Assembly (NCBI RefSeq): GCF_036188265.1
Contig: NZ_CP108093.1
Location: 2,232,001 to 2,296,000, forward strand
Direction: 5' to 3'
From: Streptomyces sp. NBC_00247
Lineage (GTDB): Bacteria > Actinomycetota > Actinomycetes > Streptomycetales > Streptomycetaceae
Length of the DNA: 64,000 nt
The position numbers and the translations under genes were made by a program. The notes beneath the pieces are model-generated. The model was not told where the DNA came from. It ran no database searches and saw nothing but the letters and a program-made list of their open reading frames with translations. Positions 1 to 9,026 of this stretch are shown here, piece by piece. How positions within the stretch are numbered: position 1 is the stretch's first letter; each line of letters opens with the position of its first letter.

Positions 1-426
1 GCGAAGAAGGTCGTACCGGACGTGGGCGAGGAGCTGGACCGGGTCCAGCAGCTGCGGGACCGGGCGCTGCGGACCGTACGCGGGCTGCTGGAGCGCGAGG
101 AGCGGGGCCTCGCGCAGGCACTCGGCCGGCCGTCGATGGAACGCCCGCAGCGGCTGGTGGACGAGCGGGCCGCCGAGGTGGAGGCGCTCACGGGGCGTAG
201 CCGCCGGGTGCTGGGGCATCTGCTGGACCGGGCCGACTCGGAGATCGCGCACACCCTGGCCCGGGTGGTCTCGCTCTCCCCCGCGGCCACCCTGGAGCGC
301 GGTTACGCGGTGCTCCAGCGGGCGGACGGCCATGTGGTGCGCGCCCCGGAGGAGGCCGGCGCCCCCGGCGAGGTGCTGCGGGCGCGGGTGTCGGAGGGCG
401 AGTTCGCGGTACGGGTGGAGGGGTGA
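1..426 (+). CDS. xseA: Exodeoxyribonuclease VII large subunit, C-terminal part (partial)
   Basis: The frame is open from base 1 and ends at TGA 424-426, giving about 141 residues of a protein whose start lies outside the window. The visible part is a charged, arginine- and glutamate-rich helical region followed by a segment with [20 protein letters not shown], the typical C-terminal core of XseA. With XseB this enzyme degrades single-stranded DNA to oligonucleotides in the cytoplasm. Identification is supported by xseB directly downstream (80 nt gap), the usual order. Only the coiled-coil and C-terminal segment can be judged here, not the OB-fold or catalytic core. Confidence 0.9.
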   Translation, partial: AKKVVPDVGEELDRVQQLRDRALRTVRGLLEREERGLAQALGRPSMERPQRLVDERAAEVEALTGRSRRVLGHLLDRADSEIAHTLARVVSLSPAATLERGYAVLQRADGHVVRAPEEAGAPGEVLRARVSEGEFAVRVEG

Positions 427-492
427 GCGGGCCTGCGGCACCGGGTGGACGCCTCCTGGTTCCGGACCGGGACCGCTGTCGGTGCGCGCACA

Positions 493-508
493 TAGAGTGG
501 GCGGCATG
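493..508 (+). promoter_or_regulatory. Putative short-leader promoter -10 box of xseB
   Basis: TAGAGT at 493-498 lies only 7 nt before the ATG at 506, and no Shine-Dalgarno sequence is visible. This spacing fits transcription starting at or next to the start codon (leaderless mRNA), common in Streptomyces. No clear -35 box is seen. This is inference from spacing only. Confidence 0.4.
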
Positions 509-760
509 ACGGACGACGGGACGACCACCGCCGGTGCGACCGGCACGCTCGGTTACGAGCAGGCGCGCGACGAGCTGATCGAGGTCGTGCGCCGGCTGGA
601 GACGGGCGGCACCACGCTGGAGGAGTCGCTGGCGCTCTGGGAGCGCGGCGAGGAGCTGGCGAAGGTGTGCCGCCGCTGGCTGGAGGGTGCCCGCGCCCGC
701 CTCGACGCGGCCCTGGCAGGTCCGGACGACGACCGCGAGGACGGGTCGCCGGGCGAGTAG
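506..760 (+). CDS. xseB: Exodeoxyribonuclease VII small subunit
   Basis: An 84-residue protein, the usual XseB length. The core segment LGYEQARDELIEVVRRLETG followed by TTLEESLALWERGEELAKVC is the family hallmark: two amphipathic helices that bind the coiled coil of XseA. It is needed for assembly of active exonuclease VII. The ATG at 506 is chosen because it gives the family length and sits next to a -10-like box. The C-terminal tail is acidic (DDDREDGSPGE). Its position after xseA makes the call secure. Confidence 0.93.
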   Translation: MTDDGTTTAGATGTLGYEQARDELIEVVRRLETGGTTLEESLALWERGEELAKVCRRWLEGARARLDAALAGPDDDREDGSPGE

Positions 761-942
761 GCCGTGTGGTGCAAGCCTGACCGGCGACGCCTGGTACGCA
801 CGCTCGCCGCGTTGTCGGGGCCGCCCCGGTACATCCAGATCGGGGCGGCTCTCCGCCGGGACGAGTGGGCCCGGACACGTGGCGGACGGCCGCGACGCTC
901 ACGGTCGCCGCTGTGGCGTGCCTCACCCCGGCCCGGGATTAG

Positions 943-972
943 TTGAAAGTTAATCTACCTCTCGGCTACGGT
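943..972 (+). promoter_or_regulatory. Candidate sigma-HrdB-type promoter before the nitroreductase
   Basis: TTGAAA (943-948) and TACGGT (967-972) are separated by 18 nt, a plausible housekeeping promoter 44 nt upstream of the ATG at 1016. Seen by eye only. Confidence 0.45.
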
Positions 973-1015
973 GATCACATCGCTCGATCCCGTACGCCCC
1001 GAAGGTGGTTCGTCC

Positions 1016-1606
1016 ATGTCCCTCGCCCTTGACCCCGCCGCGCAGGCCCTCCTCTTCACCGAGGCCCGCACCGCCAACACCTTCTCCGACGAGCCGGTGA
1101 CCGACGAGCAGGTCCAGGCGATCTACGAGCTGGTCAAGTACGGCCCCACCGCCTTCAACCAGTCGCCGCTGCGCGTCGTCCTGGTCCGCTCCGAGGAGGG
1201 CCGCGCCCGCCTCGTCGAGCACATGGCCGAGGGCAACCGCCCGAAGACCCTCGCCGCGCCGCTGGTCGCGATCCTCGCCGCCGACAACGAGTTCCACGAG
1301 GAGCTCCCGGCGCTCATGCCGCACTTCCCGCAGGCCAAGGACGCGTTCTTCTCCGAGCGCCCGGTCCGCGAGCAGTCCGCCGCGCTGAACGCCGCACTCC
1401 AGGCCGCCTACTTCATCGTCGGCGTCCGCGCCGCCGGTCTGGCCGCCGGCCCGATGACCGGCTTCGACGCCGCGGGCATCGAGAAGGAGTTCCTCGACAG
1501 CGACCACAAGCTGCTCATGGTCGTCAACATCGGCAAGCCGGGTGAGGACGCCTGGTTCCCGCGCCTGCCGCGCCTGTCGTACGACGAGGTCGTCACCACC
1601 GTCTGA
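1016..1606 (+). CDS. Nitroreductase family protein, malonic semialdehyde reductase (RutE/HadB-like)
   Basis: A 196-residue protein, exactly the length of E. coli RutE. The N-terminal stretch EARTANTFSDEPVTDEQVQA followed by YELVKYGPTAFNQSPLR is the FMN-binding signature of this nitroreductase subgroup. The C-terminal part (GPMTGFDAAGIEKEF, then VVNIGKPGEDAWFPR) completes the flavin fold. RutE reduces malonic semialdehyde to 3-hydroxypropionate in pyrimidine degradation, but no other rut gene is nearby, so the physiological substrate here is uncertain; general NAD(P)H-dependent quinone or nitro-compound reduction is possible. The gene is monocistronic between its own promoter and a strong terminator. 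Confidence 0.85.
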   Translation: MSLALDPAAQALLFTEARTANTFSDEPVTDEQVQAIYELVKYGPTAFNQSPLRVVLVRSEEGRARLVEHMAEGNRPKTLAAPLVAILAADNEFHEELPALMPHFPQAKDAFFSERPVREQSAALNAALQAAYFIVGVRAAGLAAGPMTGFDAAGIEKEFLDSDHKLLMVVNIGKPGEDAWFPRLPRLSYDEVVTTV

Positions 1607-1636
1607 CCGGTCCGGCCCGGCCGGCCGCGCCCGACG

Positions 1637-1672
1637 AAAAGCCCGGAACACCTGAAGGTGTTCCGGGCTTTT
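1637..1672. terminator. Bidirectional terminator between the convergent nitroreductase and DUF4245 genes
   Basis: A perfect 16-bp inverted repeat (AAAAGCCCGGAACACC and its complement) with a TGAA loop. The outer A/T run makes it work as an intrinsic terminator in both directions, fitting the convergent genes. Confidence 0.9.
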
Positions 1673-1706
1673 CGGGTCTCCGGTGCCGCAACGGGCCCGG
1701 CCCGCG

Positions 1707-2225
1707 TCAGGACGTGGTGAGCGCGGCGGCCATCGCGGCCAGCTGCTTCCTGGGCGCGGAGCCGGTGACCACCGTGGTGGAGCCCTCGGCGTTCAGCACC
1801 AGGGCGTCGTACTTCGCACCCTTCCAGTACTGCCATTCCTGGCCCGCGACGGTCTCGGTGCGTCCGGTGTCCTCGGCGTCCTGGCTGACGTCGGGGACGT
1901 AGGCCTTCACGGGAGTCGTGGACTGCTCCACGGCGACGTACTTGCCGTCCGGGTCGATGAAGCCCAGGTGCCAACTGCTGCCCTCGGCACCGTCGTACGA
2001 GACGGAGGTCGCCTTCCAGCCCTCGGGGAGCCCGGACGGGGCGGCCACCGGGTACGGGGCCGCGCGGCGCGCGGTCGCGAGTTCGACGCGGTAGTCGACG
2101 GTCTGGACCGGGTCGGCCTTGTCGTCGTGCGGAACGAAGACGTAGATGACGCCGGCCGCGGCGACGATCAACACCAACGACAGGAACATGTCCCGGACTG
2201 TCTGCTTGCCTCGCTTGCTTGCCAC
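1707..2225 (-). CDS. DUF4245 single-pass membrane protein
   Basis: A 172-residue protein starting at GTG 2225. A basic N-terminus (ASKRGKQTVRDM) precedes one membrane helix at about residues 13-31. The rest is predicted outside the membrane and matches DUF4245: the region after PHDDKADPVQTVDYRVEL, a GLPEGWKATSVSY segment, and the C-terminal STTVVTGSAPRKQL. The function of the family is unknown. It is divergent from glpX, an arrangement common in Streptomyces, but nothing in the sequence links it to gluconeogenesis. Confidence 0.85.
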   Translation of the reverse strand: MASKRGKQTVRDMFLSLVLIVAAAGVIYVFVPHDDKADPVQTVDYRVELATARRAAPYPVAAPSGLPEGWKATSVSYDGAEGSSWHLGFIDPDGKYVAVEQSTTPVKAYVPDVSQDAEDTGRTETVAGQEWQYWKGAKYDALVLNAEGSTTVVTGSAPRKQLAAMAAALTTS

Positions 2226-2359
2226 GGATACATGGTGGCACGAGGCCCCCCGACAGCCGCCCGGGACCCCGGCCGGCCGGCCGTCGCCGGGACGCGGCGC
2301 CGGCCCGTCATCGGTCGGTACGGCATCGTGCGCTCATCCGTGGGGCGCCCTGCTCATTT

Positions 2360-2375
2360 TATCGGCCTACCGATA
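2360..2375. promoter_or_regulatory. Palindrome in the glpX promoter region, candidate operator
   Basis: TATCGG-CCTA-CCGATA is a perfect 6-bp inverted repeat with a 4-nt spacer, 53 nt before the glpX ATG. It overlaps the first bases of a possible -10 box (TAGAGT, 2374-2379). The binding protein is unknown. Confidence 0.4.
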
Positions 2376-2427
2376 GAGTCGAAGCGCGCTCATTTCCGGT
2401 CGTCGTCGTACAGAAAGGCGTGCTCCG

Positions 2428-3459
2428 ATGCCCGAGCACCATCTGCCGTCCCAGTTGGAGGTCTCTCCGGAGGCCCCCGACCGCAACCTCGCCCTCGAAC
2501 TGGTCCGGGTGACCGAAGCCGCCGCCATGGCCGCCGGCCGCTGGGTCGGGCGAGGCGACAAGATCGGCGCCGACGGGGCCGCGGTGAAGGCCATGCGGAC
2601 CCTCGTCTCCACGGTGTCCATGAACGGTGTGGTCGTGATCGGCGAAGGGGAGAAGGACGAGGCCCCCATGCTCTTCAACGGCGAACGGGTCGGCGACGGC
2701 ACCGGCGCCGAGGTCGACATCGCCGTCGACCCGATCGACGGCACCACGCTCAACGCCAAAGGCATGCCCAACGCCATCGCGGTACTGGCCGCCGCCGACC
2801 GGGGGGCGATGTTCGACCCCTCGGCCGTCTTCTACATGGACAAACTGGTGACCGGGCCCGAGGCCGCCGACTTCGTCGACATCAACGCGCCCGTCGCGGT
2901 CAACATCCGGCGCGTCGCGAAGGCGAAGCACTCCACGCCCGAGGACGTCACCGTCGTCGTGCTCGACCGCCCGCGCCACGAAGGCATCGTGAAGGAGATC
3001 CGGGACACCGGCGCCCGGATCAAGTTCATCTCGGACGGCGACGTGGCCGGCTCGATCATGGCCGCCCGCGAGGGCACCGGCATCGACCTGCTCATGGGTA
3101 TCGGCGGCACGCCCGAGGGCATCATCTCGGCCTGCGCCATAAAGTGCCTGGGCGGCGTGATCCAGGGCAAGCTCTGGCCGAAGGACGAGGCCGAACGCCA
3201 GAAGGCCCTGGACGCCGGGCACGACCTGGACCGGGTGCTGTCGACGGACGACCTGGTCAGCGGCGACAACGTGTTCTTCGTCGCCACCGGGATCACCGAC
3301 GGCGAACTGATGCGCGGGGTGCGCTACCGCGCCGAGACCGCCACCACCGAGTCCATCGTGATGCGGTCCAAGTCGGGCACGATCCGCACCATCTCCTCCA
3401 CGCACCGCCTGTCGAAGCTGCGCGCGTACAGCGCGATCGACTTCGACCGGGCGCAGTAG
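2428..3459 (+). CDS. glpX: Class II fructose-1,6-bisphosphatase (GlpX)
   Basis: A 343-residue protein, normal for GlpX. Metal- and substrate-binding motifs are intact: [11 protein letters not shown] at 72-82 and DPIDGTT at 101-107, with the GGTPEGI segment further on. It hydrolyses fructose 1,6-bisphosphate to fructose 6-phosphate, the committed gluconeogenic step, in the cytoplasm with a divalent metal. Actinobacteria usually lack class I FBPase, so this is probably the essential enzyme. The ATG at 2428 gives the family N-terminus [20 protein letters not shown]. The gene stands alone, ending at a strong terminator shared with the convergent Wbl gene. Confidence 0.96.
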   Translation: MPEHHLPSQLEVSPEAPDRNLALELVRVTEAAAMAAGRWVGRGDKIGADGAAVKAMRTLVSTVSMNGVVVIGEGEKDEAPMLFNGERVGDGTGAEVDIAVDPIDGTTLNAKGMPNAIAVLAAADRGAMFDPSAVFYMDKLVTGPEAADFVDINAPVAVNIRRVAKAKHSTPEDVTVVVLDRPRHEGIVKEIRDTGARIKFISDGDVAGSIMAAREGTGIDLLMGIGGTPEGIISACAIKCLGGVIQGKLWPKDEAERQKALDAGHDLDRVLSTDDLVSGDNVFFVATGITDGELMRGVRYRAETATTESIVMRSKSGTIRTISSTHRLSKLRAYSAIDFDRAQ

Positions 3460-3504
3460 GACCCGCCCCGGACGGACCGCATCCACGGACCACACCCCGG
3501 GGCA

Positions 3505-3543
3505 ACGCGAAGGGGGCCACCGGGCGGGTGGCCCCCTTCGCGT
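3505..3543. terminator. Bidirectional terminator between glpX and the Wbl gene
   Basis: A perfect 17-bp stem (3505-3521 with 3527-3543) around a GGGCG loop, placed between convergent stop codons. There is no long U tract, as is common for Streptomyces terminators. Confidence 0.85.
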
Positions 3544-3553
3544 CGTCGGTGGG

Positions 3554-3928
3554 TCAGCCGGCGGCGGCGATCGCTCCCTTGGCGGCCGCGGCGGCCTTGA
3601 GCTCCATGTCGCGGCGGCGCCTGCGGGCGAGCACGACCCGGCGTTCGGCGGCCGTGAGGCCGCCCCAGACCCCGTACGGCTCCGGCTGCATCAGGGCATG
3701 CTCCTGACACTCCACCATGACGGGGCAGCGGGCGCAGACCCGCTTGGCGGCGTCCTCGCGGGACAGCCGGGCGGCGGTCGGTTCTTTCGACGGGGCGAAG
3801 AAGAGCCCGGCTTCGTCCCGGCGGCACACCGCCTCGGAATGCCAGGGGCCCGCCTGGTCTTCCCGCGCGGGAGCTCGCTGAGTGGGCACAGCGGCGACCT
3901 GCAGGGGCTGATGAGGCAGTTGCAGCAC
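3554..3928 (-). CDS. WhiB-like (Wbl) iron-sulfur transcription regulator
   Basis: A 124-residue protein starting at GTG 3928 with an AGGAG ribosome site. The four cluster cysteines are C35, C65, C68 and C74 (C-x29-C-x2-C-x5-C), followed by the GVWGG turn at 86-90 and a basic helix (RRVVLARRRRRDMELK), the standard Wbl layout. Wbl proteins bind a [4Fe-4S] cluster, respond to redox or NO, and pair with the principal sigma factor. The position next to glpX suggests the paralogue that S. coelicolor work calls WblI; that assignment is from memory and tentative. An N-terminal extension of about 30 residues precedes the first cysteine. Confidence 0.92.
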   Translation of the reverse strand: MLQLPHQPLQVAAVPTQRAPAREDQAGPWHSEAVCRRDEAGLFFAPSKEPTAARLSREDAAKRVCARCPVMVECQEHALMQPEPYGVWGGLTAAERRVVLARRRRRDMELKAAAAAKGAIAAAG

Positions 3929-4150
3929 GGTCTACTCCTGACGACGGCTTCGCGAGCGAGAGACGATGCAGGATTCTTTACCCGCTGTACGCACGGCTAT
4001 GCGCTGGGTGGCATCGCCGAACGGGCCACGCAAGAGGGTGCGGGCCGGCCCTTGGCCGGATAGTGCCTCTTGCGACCCGTGCGTACCGCCCCTGCCCCTG
4101 GGCCCGGGGCCGGCCGCCCACCCGTCGACGGGAGTGCGCCGACCGTTCGT

Positions 4151-4846
4151 TCAGTGTCCGAGGTGCTTGCGCAGCTGGCGGTGGAGGTTCTCGATCAGCT
4201 TGCCCCGCTTGGGCTTGGCCTCGACGTTCCCGAAGACCGAGTAGCCGTTGACGACGACGACCGGCGCCTCCGGATCGGGGGACTCGGTGTTCACCACCTC
4301 GAAGTTGGCGAAGATCCCGGTCCCGCTGCCGCGCAGGGTGATGTTCTCCGGGACCTTGACCTCGACATTGCCGAAAATCGACGTCGCGTTGATGACGGTG
4401 AGCCGCTGCCCGAACAGCGCCTCGGTCAGGTCGATCTCCACCGTTCCGAAGAGCGCGAACGCGTGGGTGCGCCCGCCGACCCGCCAACGGCCCCTGCGCG
4501 TCACGCTGCTGAAGACCGCGACGAGATTCTCCGCGTCGGTGGCGGCGACGCCCGCCTCGTACGCGAAGGGACTCCCGGCCGCCTGCCCGGCCGAGGAACT
4601 CCCGGCCGCCGGAAGGTCGCTCACCAGAGGTTCCAACTCGCCGACGGTCTTGGCGCGGTAGACGAGTTCCACCCGTTCCGCGTGCTCCTCGGCGGTCAGC
4701 CGGCCCTCCGCCACGGCCTCCCGCAGGATGTCCGCGATCCGGTCGCGGTCGGCGTCGGACGCGCGGAGGCCGGAGGGCCCGGCGGACGGGGCGGCGGCCG
4801 TGGCCGTCGGCCGCGGGGACTGCTGAGGCTGCTTTTCGAGGTCCAC
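4151..4846 (-). CDS. DUF1707 protein with LiaF-like C-terminal beta domain
   Basis: A 231-residue protein starting at GTG 4846. After a proline- and alanine-rich tail, residues about 27-80 form the DUF1707 helical unit (LRASDADRDRIADILREA, then GRLTAEEHAERVELVYRAKT). Residues about 105-220 form a repeated beta structure with two copies of a SIFGNVEVK / SVFGNVEAK motif, like LiaF and DUF4097 domains. No membrane helix is visible. DUF1707 proteins are common in actinobacteria and often sit near envelope-stress regulators, but their role is unknown. The gene appears monocistronic. Confidence 0.8.
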   Translation of the reverse strand: MDLEKQPQQSPRPTATAAAPSAGPSGLRASDADRDRIADILREAVAEGRLTAEEHAERVELVYRAKTVGELEPLVSDLPAAGSSSAGQAAGSPFAYEAGVAATDAENLVAVFSSVTRRGRWRVGGRTHAFALFGTVEIDLTEALFGQRLTVINATSIFGNVEVKVPENITLRGSGTGIFANFEVVNTESPDPEAPVVVVNGYSVFGNVEAKPKRGKLIENLHRQLRKHLGH

Positions 4847-4882
4847 CGGCCCAGCGTACCCAAACGCGATAGATCGCGACTA

Positions 4883-4900
4883 GGCCGTGTCCGGCAATTC
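4883..4900. repeat. Short dispersed repeat, copy 1
   Basis: GGCCGTGTCCGGCAATTC here matches GGCCGTGTCCGGCGATTC at 10437-10454 (17 of 18 bases). Both copies are intergenic and flank the two-fumarase region. They could be remnants of an insertion-sequence end or part of a dispersed intergenic element. Confidence 0.45.
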
Positions 4901-5057
4901 GCGGTCCGGCAACGCCGCGAGGGGCCTGCCCGACACCGCCCGCCCGGCCGGACCGAGGAGTGCGCCGGGCAGCGGGCCCGGCCGCCCGCGCGCCACCCCG
5001 GAGCGCACCCGGACGGCTTCCGTACCGCCCCGCCACTCGCCGGTCCCCCGCCTCACC

Positions 5058-5076
5058 CGGGGTGAGCCTTACCTCA
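5058..5076 (-). promoter_or_regulatory. Possible iron box (DmdR1/IdeR-type) upstream of class I fumarase
   Basis: Read on the minus strand, TGAGGTAAGGCTCACCCCG agrees with the remembered IdeR/DmdR1 consensus TTAGGTTAGGCTCACCTAA at 14 of 19 positions, including the central AGGCTCACC core. It lies about 80 nt before the fumarase ATG. The match was scored by hand; binding is inferred. Confidence 0.4.
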
Positions 5077-5155
5077 CAAGCCCGGCCGTCCTCCCGAGCC
5101 CTACCCTGGTGGGTGCGCTGCCCAAGGGAGGTCAGCCGCTGTCACCGAGTGAGGA

Positions 5156-6832
5156 ATGGCCGAAATGCCAGAGTTTGCGTACTCCGATCTGCTCCCCGTG
5201 GGAGAGGACACCACGCCGTACCGGCTGGTGACCTCCGAAGGCGTTTCGACCTTCGAGGCCGACGGCCGTACGTTCCTCAAGGTGGCGCCCGAGGCGCTGC
5301 GCACGCTGGCCGCCGAGGCGATGCACGACATCTCCCACTACCTGCGCCCCACCCACCTCGCGCAGCTGCGCCGGATCATCGACGACCCGGAGGCGTCCTC
5401 GAACGACAAGTTCGTGGCGCTCGACCTGCTGAAGAACGCGAACATCGCCGCCGCCGGCGTGCTCCCCATGTGCCAGGACACCGGCACGGCCATCGTCATG
5501 GGCAAGCGCGGGCAGAACGTGCTGACCGAGGGCGGTGACGAGGAGGCGCTGTCGCACGGCATCTTCGACGCGTACACCAAGCTCAACCTGCGCTACTCGC
5601 AGATGGCCCCGATCACCATGTGGGAAGAGAAGAACACCGGCTCCAACCTCCCGGCGCAGATCGAGCTGTACGCGACCGACGGCGGTGCCTACAAGTTCCT
5701 CTTCATGGCGAAGGGCGGCGGCTCGGCCAACAAGTCGTTCCTCTACCAGGAGACGAAGGCGGTCCTGAACGAGGCCTCCATGATGAAGTTCCTGGAGGAG
5801 AAGATCCGTTCGCTCGGCACCGCGGCCTGCCCGCCGTACCACCTGGCGATCGTGGTCGGCGGCACGTCCGCGGAGTTCGCGCTGAAGACCGCCAAGTACG
5901 CCTCCGCGCACTACCTCGACGAGCTTCCCGGCGAAGGCTCCCCCACCGGGCACGGCTTCCGGGACAAGGAGCTGGAGGAGAAGGTCTTCGAGCTGACCCA
6001 GAAGATCGGGATCGGCGCGCAGTTCGGCGGCAAGTACTTCTGCCACGACGTGCGTGTGGTCCGCCTCCCCCGGCACGGTGCCTCGCTGCCGGTGGCCATC
6101 GCCGTCTCCTGCTCCGCCGACCGCCAGGCGACCGCGAAGATCACCGCCGAGGGCGTCTTCCTGGAGCAGCTGGAGACGGACCCGGCGCGCTTCCTGCCGG
6201 ACACCACCGACGAGCACCTCGACGAGTCCGGTGACGTGGTGCGGATCGACCTCAACCGGCCGATGGACGAGATCCTCGCCGAGCTGACCAAGTACCCGGT
6301 CAAAACCCGCCTCTCGCTGACCGGTCCGCTGGTCGTGGCGCGCGACATCGCGCACGCCAAGATCAAGGAGCGGCTGGACGCGGGCGAGGAGATGCCGCAG
6401 TACCTCAAGGACCACCCGGTCTACTACGCGGGCCCGGCGAAGACGCCCGAGGGGTACGCCTCCGGCTCGTTCGGTCCGACGACGGCCGGCCGGATGGACA
6501 GCTACGTCGAGCAGTTCCAGGCGGCGGGCGGCTCCAAGGTGATGCTGGCGAAGGGCAACCGGAGCAAGCAGGTCACCGACGCGTGCGGTGCGCACGGCGG
6601 GTTCTACCTGGGCTCGATCGGCGGCCCGGCCGCCCGGCTGGCGCAGGACTGCATCAAGAAGGTCGAGGTCGTCGAGTACGAGGAGCTCGGCATGGAGGCG
6701 GTCTGGCGGATCGAGGTCGAGGACTTCCCCGCGTTCGTCGTGGTGGACGACAAGGGCAACGACTTCTTCACCGAGCCCGCGCCGGCGCCGACCTTCACCA
6801 GCATCCCGGTGCGCGGTCCCGGTCTCGCCTGA
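5156..6832 (+). CDS. Class I fumarate hydratase (Fe-S dependent)
   Basis: A 558-residue single-chain class I fumarase, the length of the fused alpha-beta form (FumA/FumB type). The cluster ligand CQDTGTA is at C106-A112, followed later by the cysteines in CPPYH and [13 protein letters not shown]. The C-terminal beta part has [20 protein letters not shown]. It interconverts fumarate and L-malate in the TCA cycle using an oxygen-sensitive [4Fe-4S] cluster. The ATG at 5156 has a GAGGA site just upstream. The cluster-free class II enzyme is encoded 2.2 kb downstream, giving the cell a metal-dependent and a metal-independent version. A possible iron box lies in its promoter region. Confidence 0.95.
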   Translation: MAEMPEFAYSDLLPVGEDTTPYRLVTSEGVSTFEADGRTFLKVAPEALRTLAAEAMHDISHYLRPTHLAQLRRIIDDPEASSNDKFVALDLLKNANIAAAGVLPMCQDTGTAIVMGKRGQNVLTEGGDEEALSHGIFDAYTKLNLRYSQMAPITMWEEKNTGSNLPAQIELYATDGGAYKFLFMAKGGGSANKSFLYQETKAVLNEASMMKFLEEKIRSLGTAACPPYHLAIVVGGTSAEFALKTAKYASAHYLDELPGEGSPTGHGFRDKELEEKVFELTQKIGIGAQFGGKYFCHDVRVVRLPRHGASLPVAIAVSCSADRQATAKITAEGVFLEQLETDPARFLPDTTDEHLDESGDVVRIDLNRPMDEILAELTKYPVKTRLSLTGPLVVARDIAHAKIKERLDAGEEMPQYLKDHPVYYAGPAKTPEGYASGSFGPTTAGRMDSYVEQFQAAGGSKVMLAKGNRSKQVTDACGAHGGFYLGSIGGPAARLAQDCIKKVEVVEYEELGMEAVWRIEVEDFPAFVVVDDKGNDFFTEPAPAPTFTSIPVRGPGLA

Positions 6833-6837
6833 TCCAC

Positions 6838-6906
6838 GGGGTCCGCGAGGCACCCGGGGTCCGCGAGGTGAGGCACCCGGGGTCCACGAGGTCCCGGGGT
6901 CCACGG
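6838..6906 (+). repeat. Imperfect tandem repeat after the class I fumarase
   Basis: The unit CCGGGGTCC(G/A)CGAGG recurs about four times with variable spacers directly after the fumarase stop. It is intergenic and of unknown role. Confidence 0.6.
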
Positions 6907-7561
6907 TGCCGCAGGCTTCGCGGACCTGATCCGCGGACCCGTCCGGGGCGTTCCGGCCGATGACATCCGGCCGGGGCGCCCCGGACGTCTTCCTGCCGTC
7001 GCGGGCTGCGGCGCCCCCTGAGCGCATGGGTGAATTCAAGCCAATCTCGCTCGTGCCGACGGGGGACGGCCGCTTTGCCCGGGGCGGCGGGCCGAGGCCG
7101 CGCGGGCGGACGCCCGTACCCGGTGCCGGGACCGCCGTGGGGGCGCGTCCGGCGGGCGCGGACAGCGATTTCGGCCCGGCGACGGGAGCGGGGACCGCCC
7201 GCGTCCGGTCCCCCCGGTGCCGCCGCGGCCACCGTGATCCGGGAGGTGACCGGCACCCGGACCACCGCACCTTTCCCCGCACCGGACCCGATGCCGGGCT
7301 TGCGCCGTGCCCGCGTGTTGGGGTGGGTTGATGCCGTCCGGCCCCGAGAGCCTGCCGGACGGCCTCCGACGGGGCGGCCACGCCTGGCGCGCGCACGCCG
7401 TCGGCATGGGTCGGCCGACAGGCTCCGATCCGCCGGGCACCCCCACCGCCCGCGCGGCCGTGTGCGCCGGACGCACCCGCGTACCGCGAGCGGCGGGGAG
7501 ATCGCCGACAGCCCCCGTGCCCCACCCCGCGGTCACCCACCACCGGAAAGGCGGACGACGC
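6907..7561. other. Gap with no convincing gene
   Basis: About 650 nt between the fumarase and the aminopeptidase. Open frames exist on both strands, but they are arginine- and proline-rich low-complexity translations typical of unselected high-GC DNA. One frame opening at ATG 7026 (GEFKPISLVPTGDG) starts reasonably but quickly becomes low complexity. No hairpin terminator stood out. Confidence 0.5.
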
Positions 7562-8866
7562 ATGACGCCGGCCCCCCACCGAAGCCACACCGACGATCTG
7601 CTGGCCTTCATCGCCGCCAGCCCCTCCCCGTACCACGCGGTGGCGAGTGCCGTGACGCGCTTGGCGAAGGCGGGGTTCCGCGAACTGCGCGGCACCGACG
7701 ACTGGAGCGGCACGAGCGGCGGCTGCTACGTCGCCCGGGCCGGCGCGCTGATCGCCTGGTACGTCCCCGAACACGCGCCCACGCACACGCCGCTGCGGAT
7801 CGTCGGCTGTCACACCGACTCACCGAACCTGCGGGTGAAACCGAACCCCGACACCGGGACGGCGGGCTGGCGCCAGATCGGCGTCGAGATCTACGGCGGC
7901 GTGCCGCTGAACACCTGGCTCGACCGCGACCTGGGCCTCAGCGGCCGGCTCACCCTGCGCGGCGGAACCCCCGGCACCCCGCGCGACCTGCTGGTACAGA
8001 TCGACGAACCTCTGCTGCGCGTACCCCAACTCGCCATCCACCTCGACCGGAAGGTCAACGAGGGCGCGCTCCTGGACCCGCAGCGCCATCTGGCGCCGGT
8101 GTGGTCGCTCGGCGCCCCCGAGGAGGGCGCGCTGCTGCGCCGAGTCGCGGCGGCGGCCGGCGAGGATCCGGCGGACGTGCTGGGCTGGGACCTGATGCTG
8201 CACGACGTCCAGCCGCCCGGATACCTGGGCGTGGAGCAGGAGTTCGTGGTCGCGCCCCGCCTCGACAACCTGGTCTCCGTGCACGCGGGCGTGACGGCGC
8301 TGGTGGACACCGCGACCTCCGTCGAACCGCCCCGCTACATCCCGGTGCTGGCCGCCTTCGACCACGAGGAGGTCGGCAGCGCCTCGCAGACCGGGGCGCA
8401 GAGCCCGCTGCTGGAACGGGTGCTGTCCCGTGCGGTGGTGGCGCGCGGGGGCGGCGCCGAGGAGTGGGCGCGGTCGCTGGCGGGCTCCTTCTGCGTCTCG
8501 GCCGACATGACCCACGCCGTTCACCCCAACTACCAGGAGCGCCACGACCCCGGCCACCTCCCGCTGCCGAACGGCGGGCCCACGGTGAAGGTCAACACCA
8601 ACCAGCGGTACGCCACCGACGGCACCGGGGTGGCCCTGTTCCGCGAGGCGTGCGACCGGTCCGAGGTCCCGTGGCAGTCCTTCGCGGCCAACAACGCGAT
8701 GCCCTGCGGCACGTCGATCGGTCCGCTCACCGCCGCCCGGCTCGGCGTGACCACGCTGGACGTCGGGGTGCCCGGCCTCTCCATGCACTCGGCGCGCGAG
8801 CTGTGCGGAGCGCGGGATCCGGCACATCTGGCGGCGGCCCTGCGCGCCGTGTTGACGGCCGCCTGA
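7562..8866 (+). CDS. M18 family aminopeptidase (aspartyl aminopeptidase-like)
   Basis: A 434-residue protein starting at ATG 7562 after an AAAGGCGG site. The M18 zinc motifs are present: [11 protein letters not shown] at 84-94, an RLDNL segment, DHEEVGSAS, and the C-terminal CGTSIGP and [11 protein letters not shown] elements that complete the two-metal centre. It removes N-terminal, mostly acidic, residues from peptides in the cytoplasm. Length fits bacterial and yeast relatives. It lies alone between two fumarase genes with 160 nt to fumC, so it may have its own transcript. No signal peptide is seen. Confidence 0.92.
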   Translation: MTPAPHRSHTDDLLAFIAASPSPYHAVASAVTRLAKAGFRELRGTDDWSGTSGGCYVARAGALIAWYVPEHAPTHTPLRIVGCHTDSPNLRVKPNPDTGTAGWRQIGVEIYGGVPLNTWLDRDLGLSGRLTLRGGTPGTPRDLLVQIDEPLLRVPQLAIHLDRKVNEGALLDPQRHLAPVWSLGAPEEGALLRRVAAAAGEDPADVLGWDLMLHDVQPPGYLGVEQEFVVAPRLDNLVSVHAGVTALVDTATSVEPPRYIPVLAAFDHEEVGSASQTGAQSPLLERVLSRAVVARGGGAEEWARSLAGSFCVSADMTHAVHPNYQERHDPGHLPLPNGGPTVKVNTNQRYATDGTGVALFREACDRSEVPWQSFAANNAMPCGTSIGPLTAARLGVTTLDVGVPGLSMHSARELCGARDPAHLAAALRAVLTAA

Positions 8867-9026
8867 GCGACGGGCGCGCCCGCAGGCGTGCCCGGACCCC
8901 CACCCGCCCGTACCCGCGTGCCGGGAGCGCGCGGGGACGGGCGCGGGAGAGGGTGGCTCCGGGGCGGACGGGGTGGGAATAGCCCCGCGACGGCGCGCGC
9001 TCAACCGCACAGGAGGTTCGAACAAC

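Noticed and set aside
6960..7331. An open frame after the class I fumarase that starts acceptably
   Set aside because: It becomes Arg/Gly/Pro low complexity within 40 residues, has no ribosome site and no recognisable domain; treated as non-coding.
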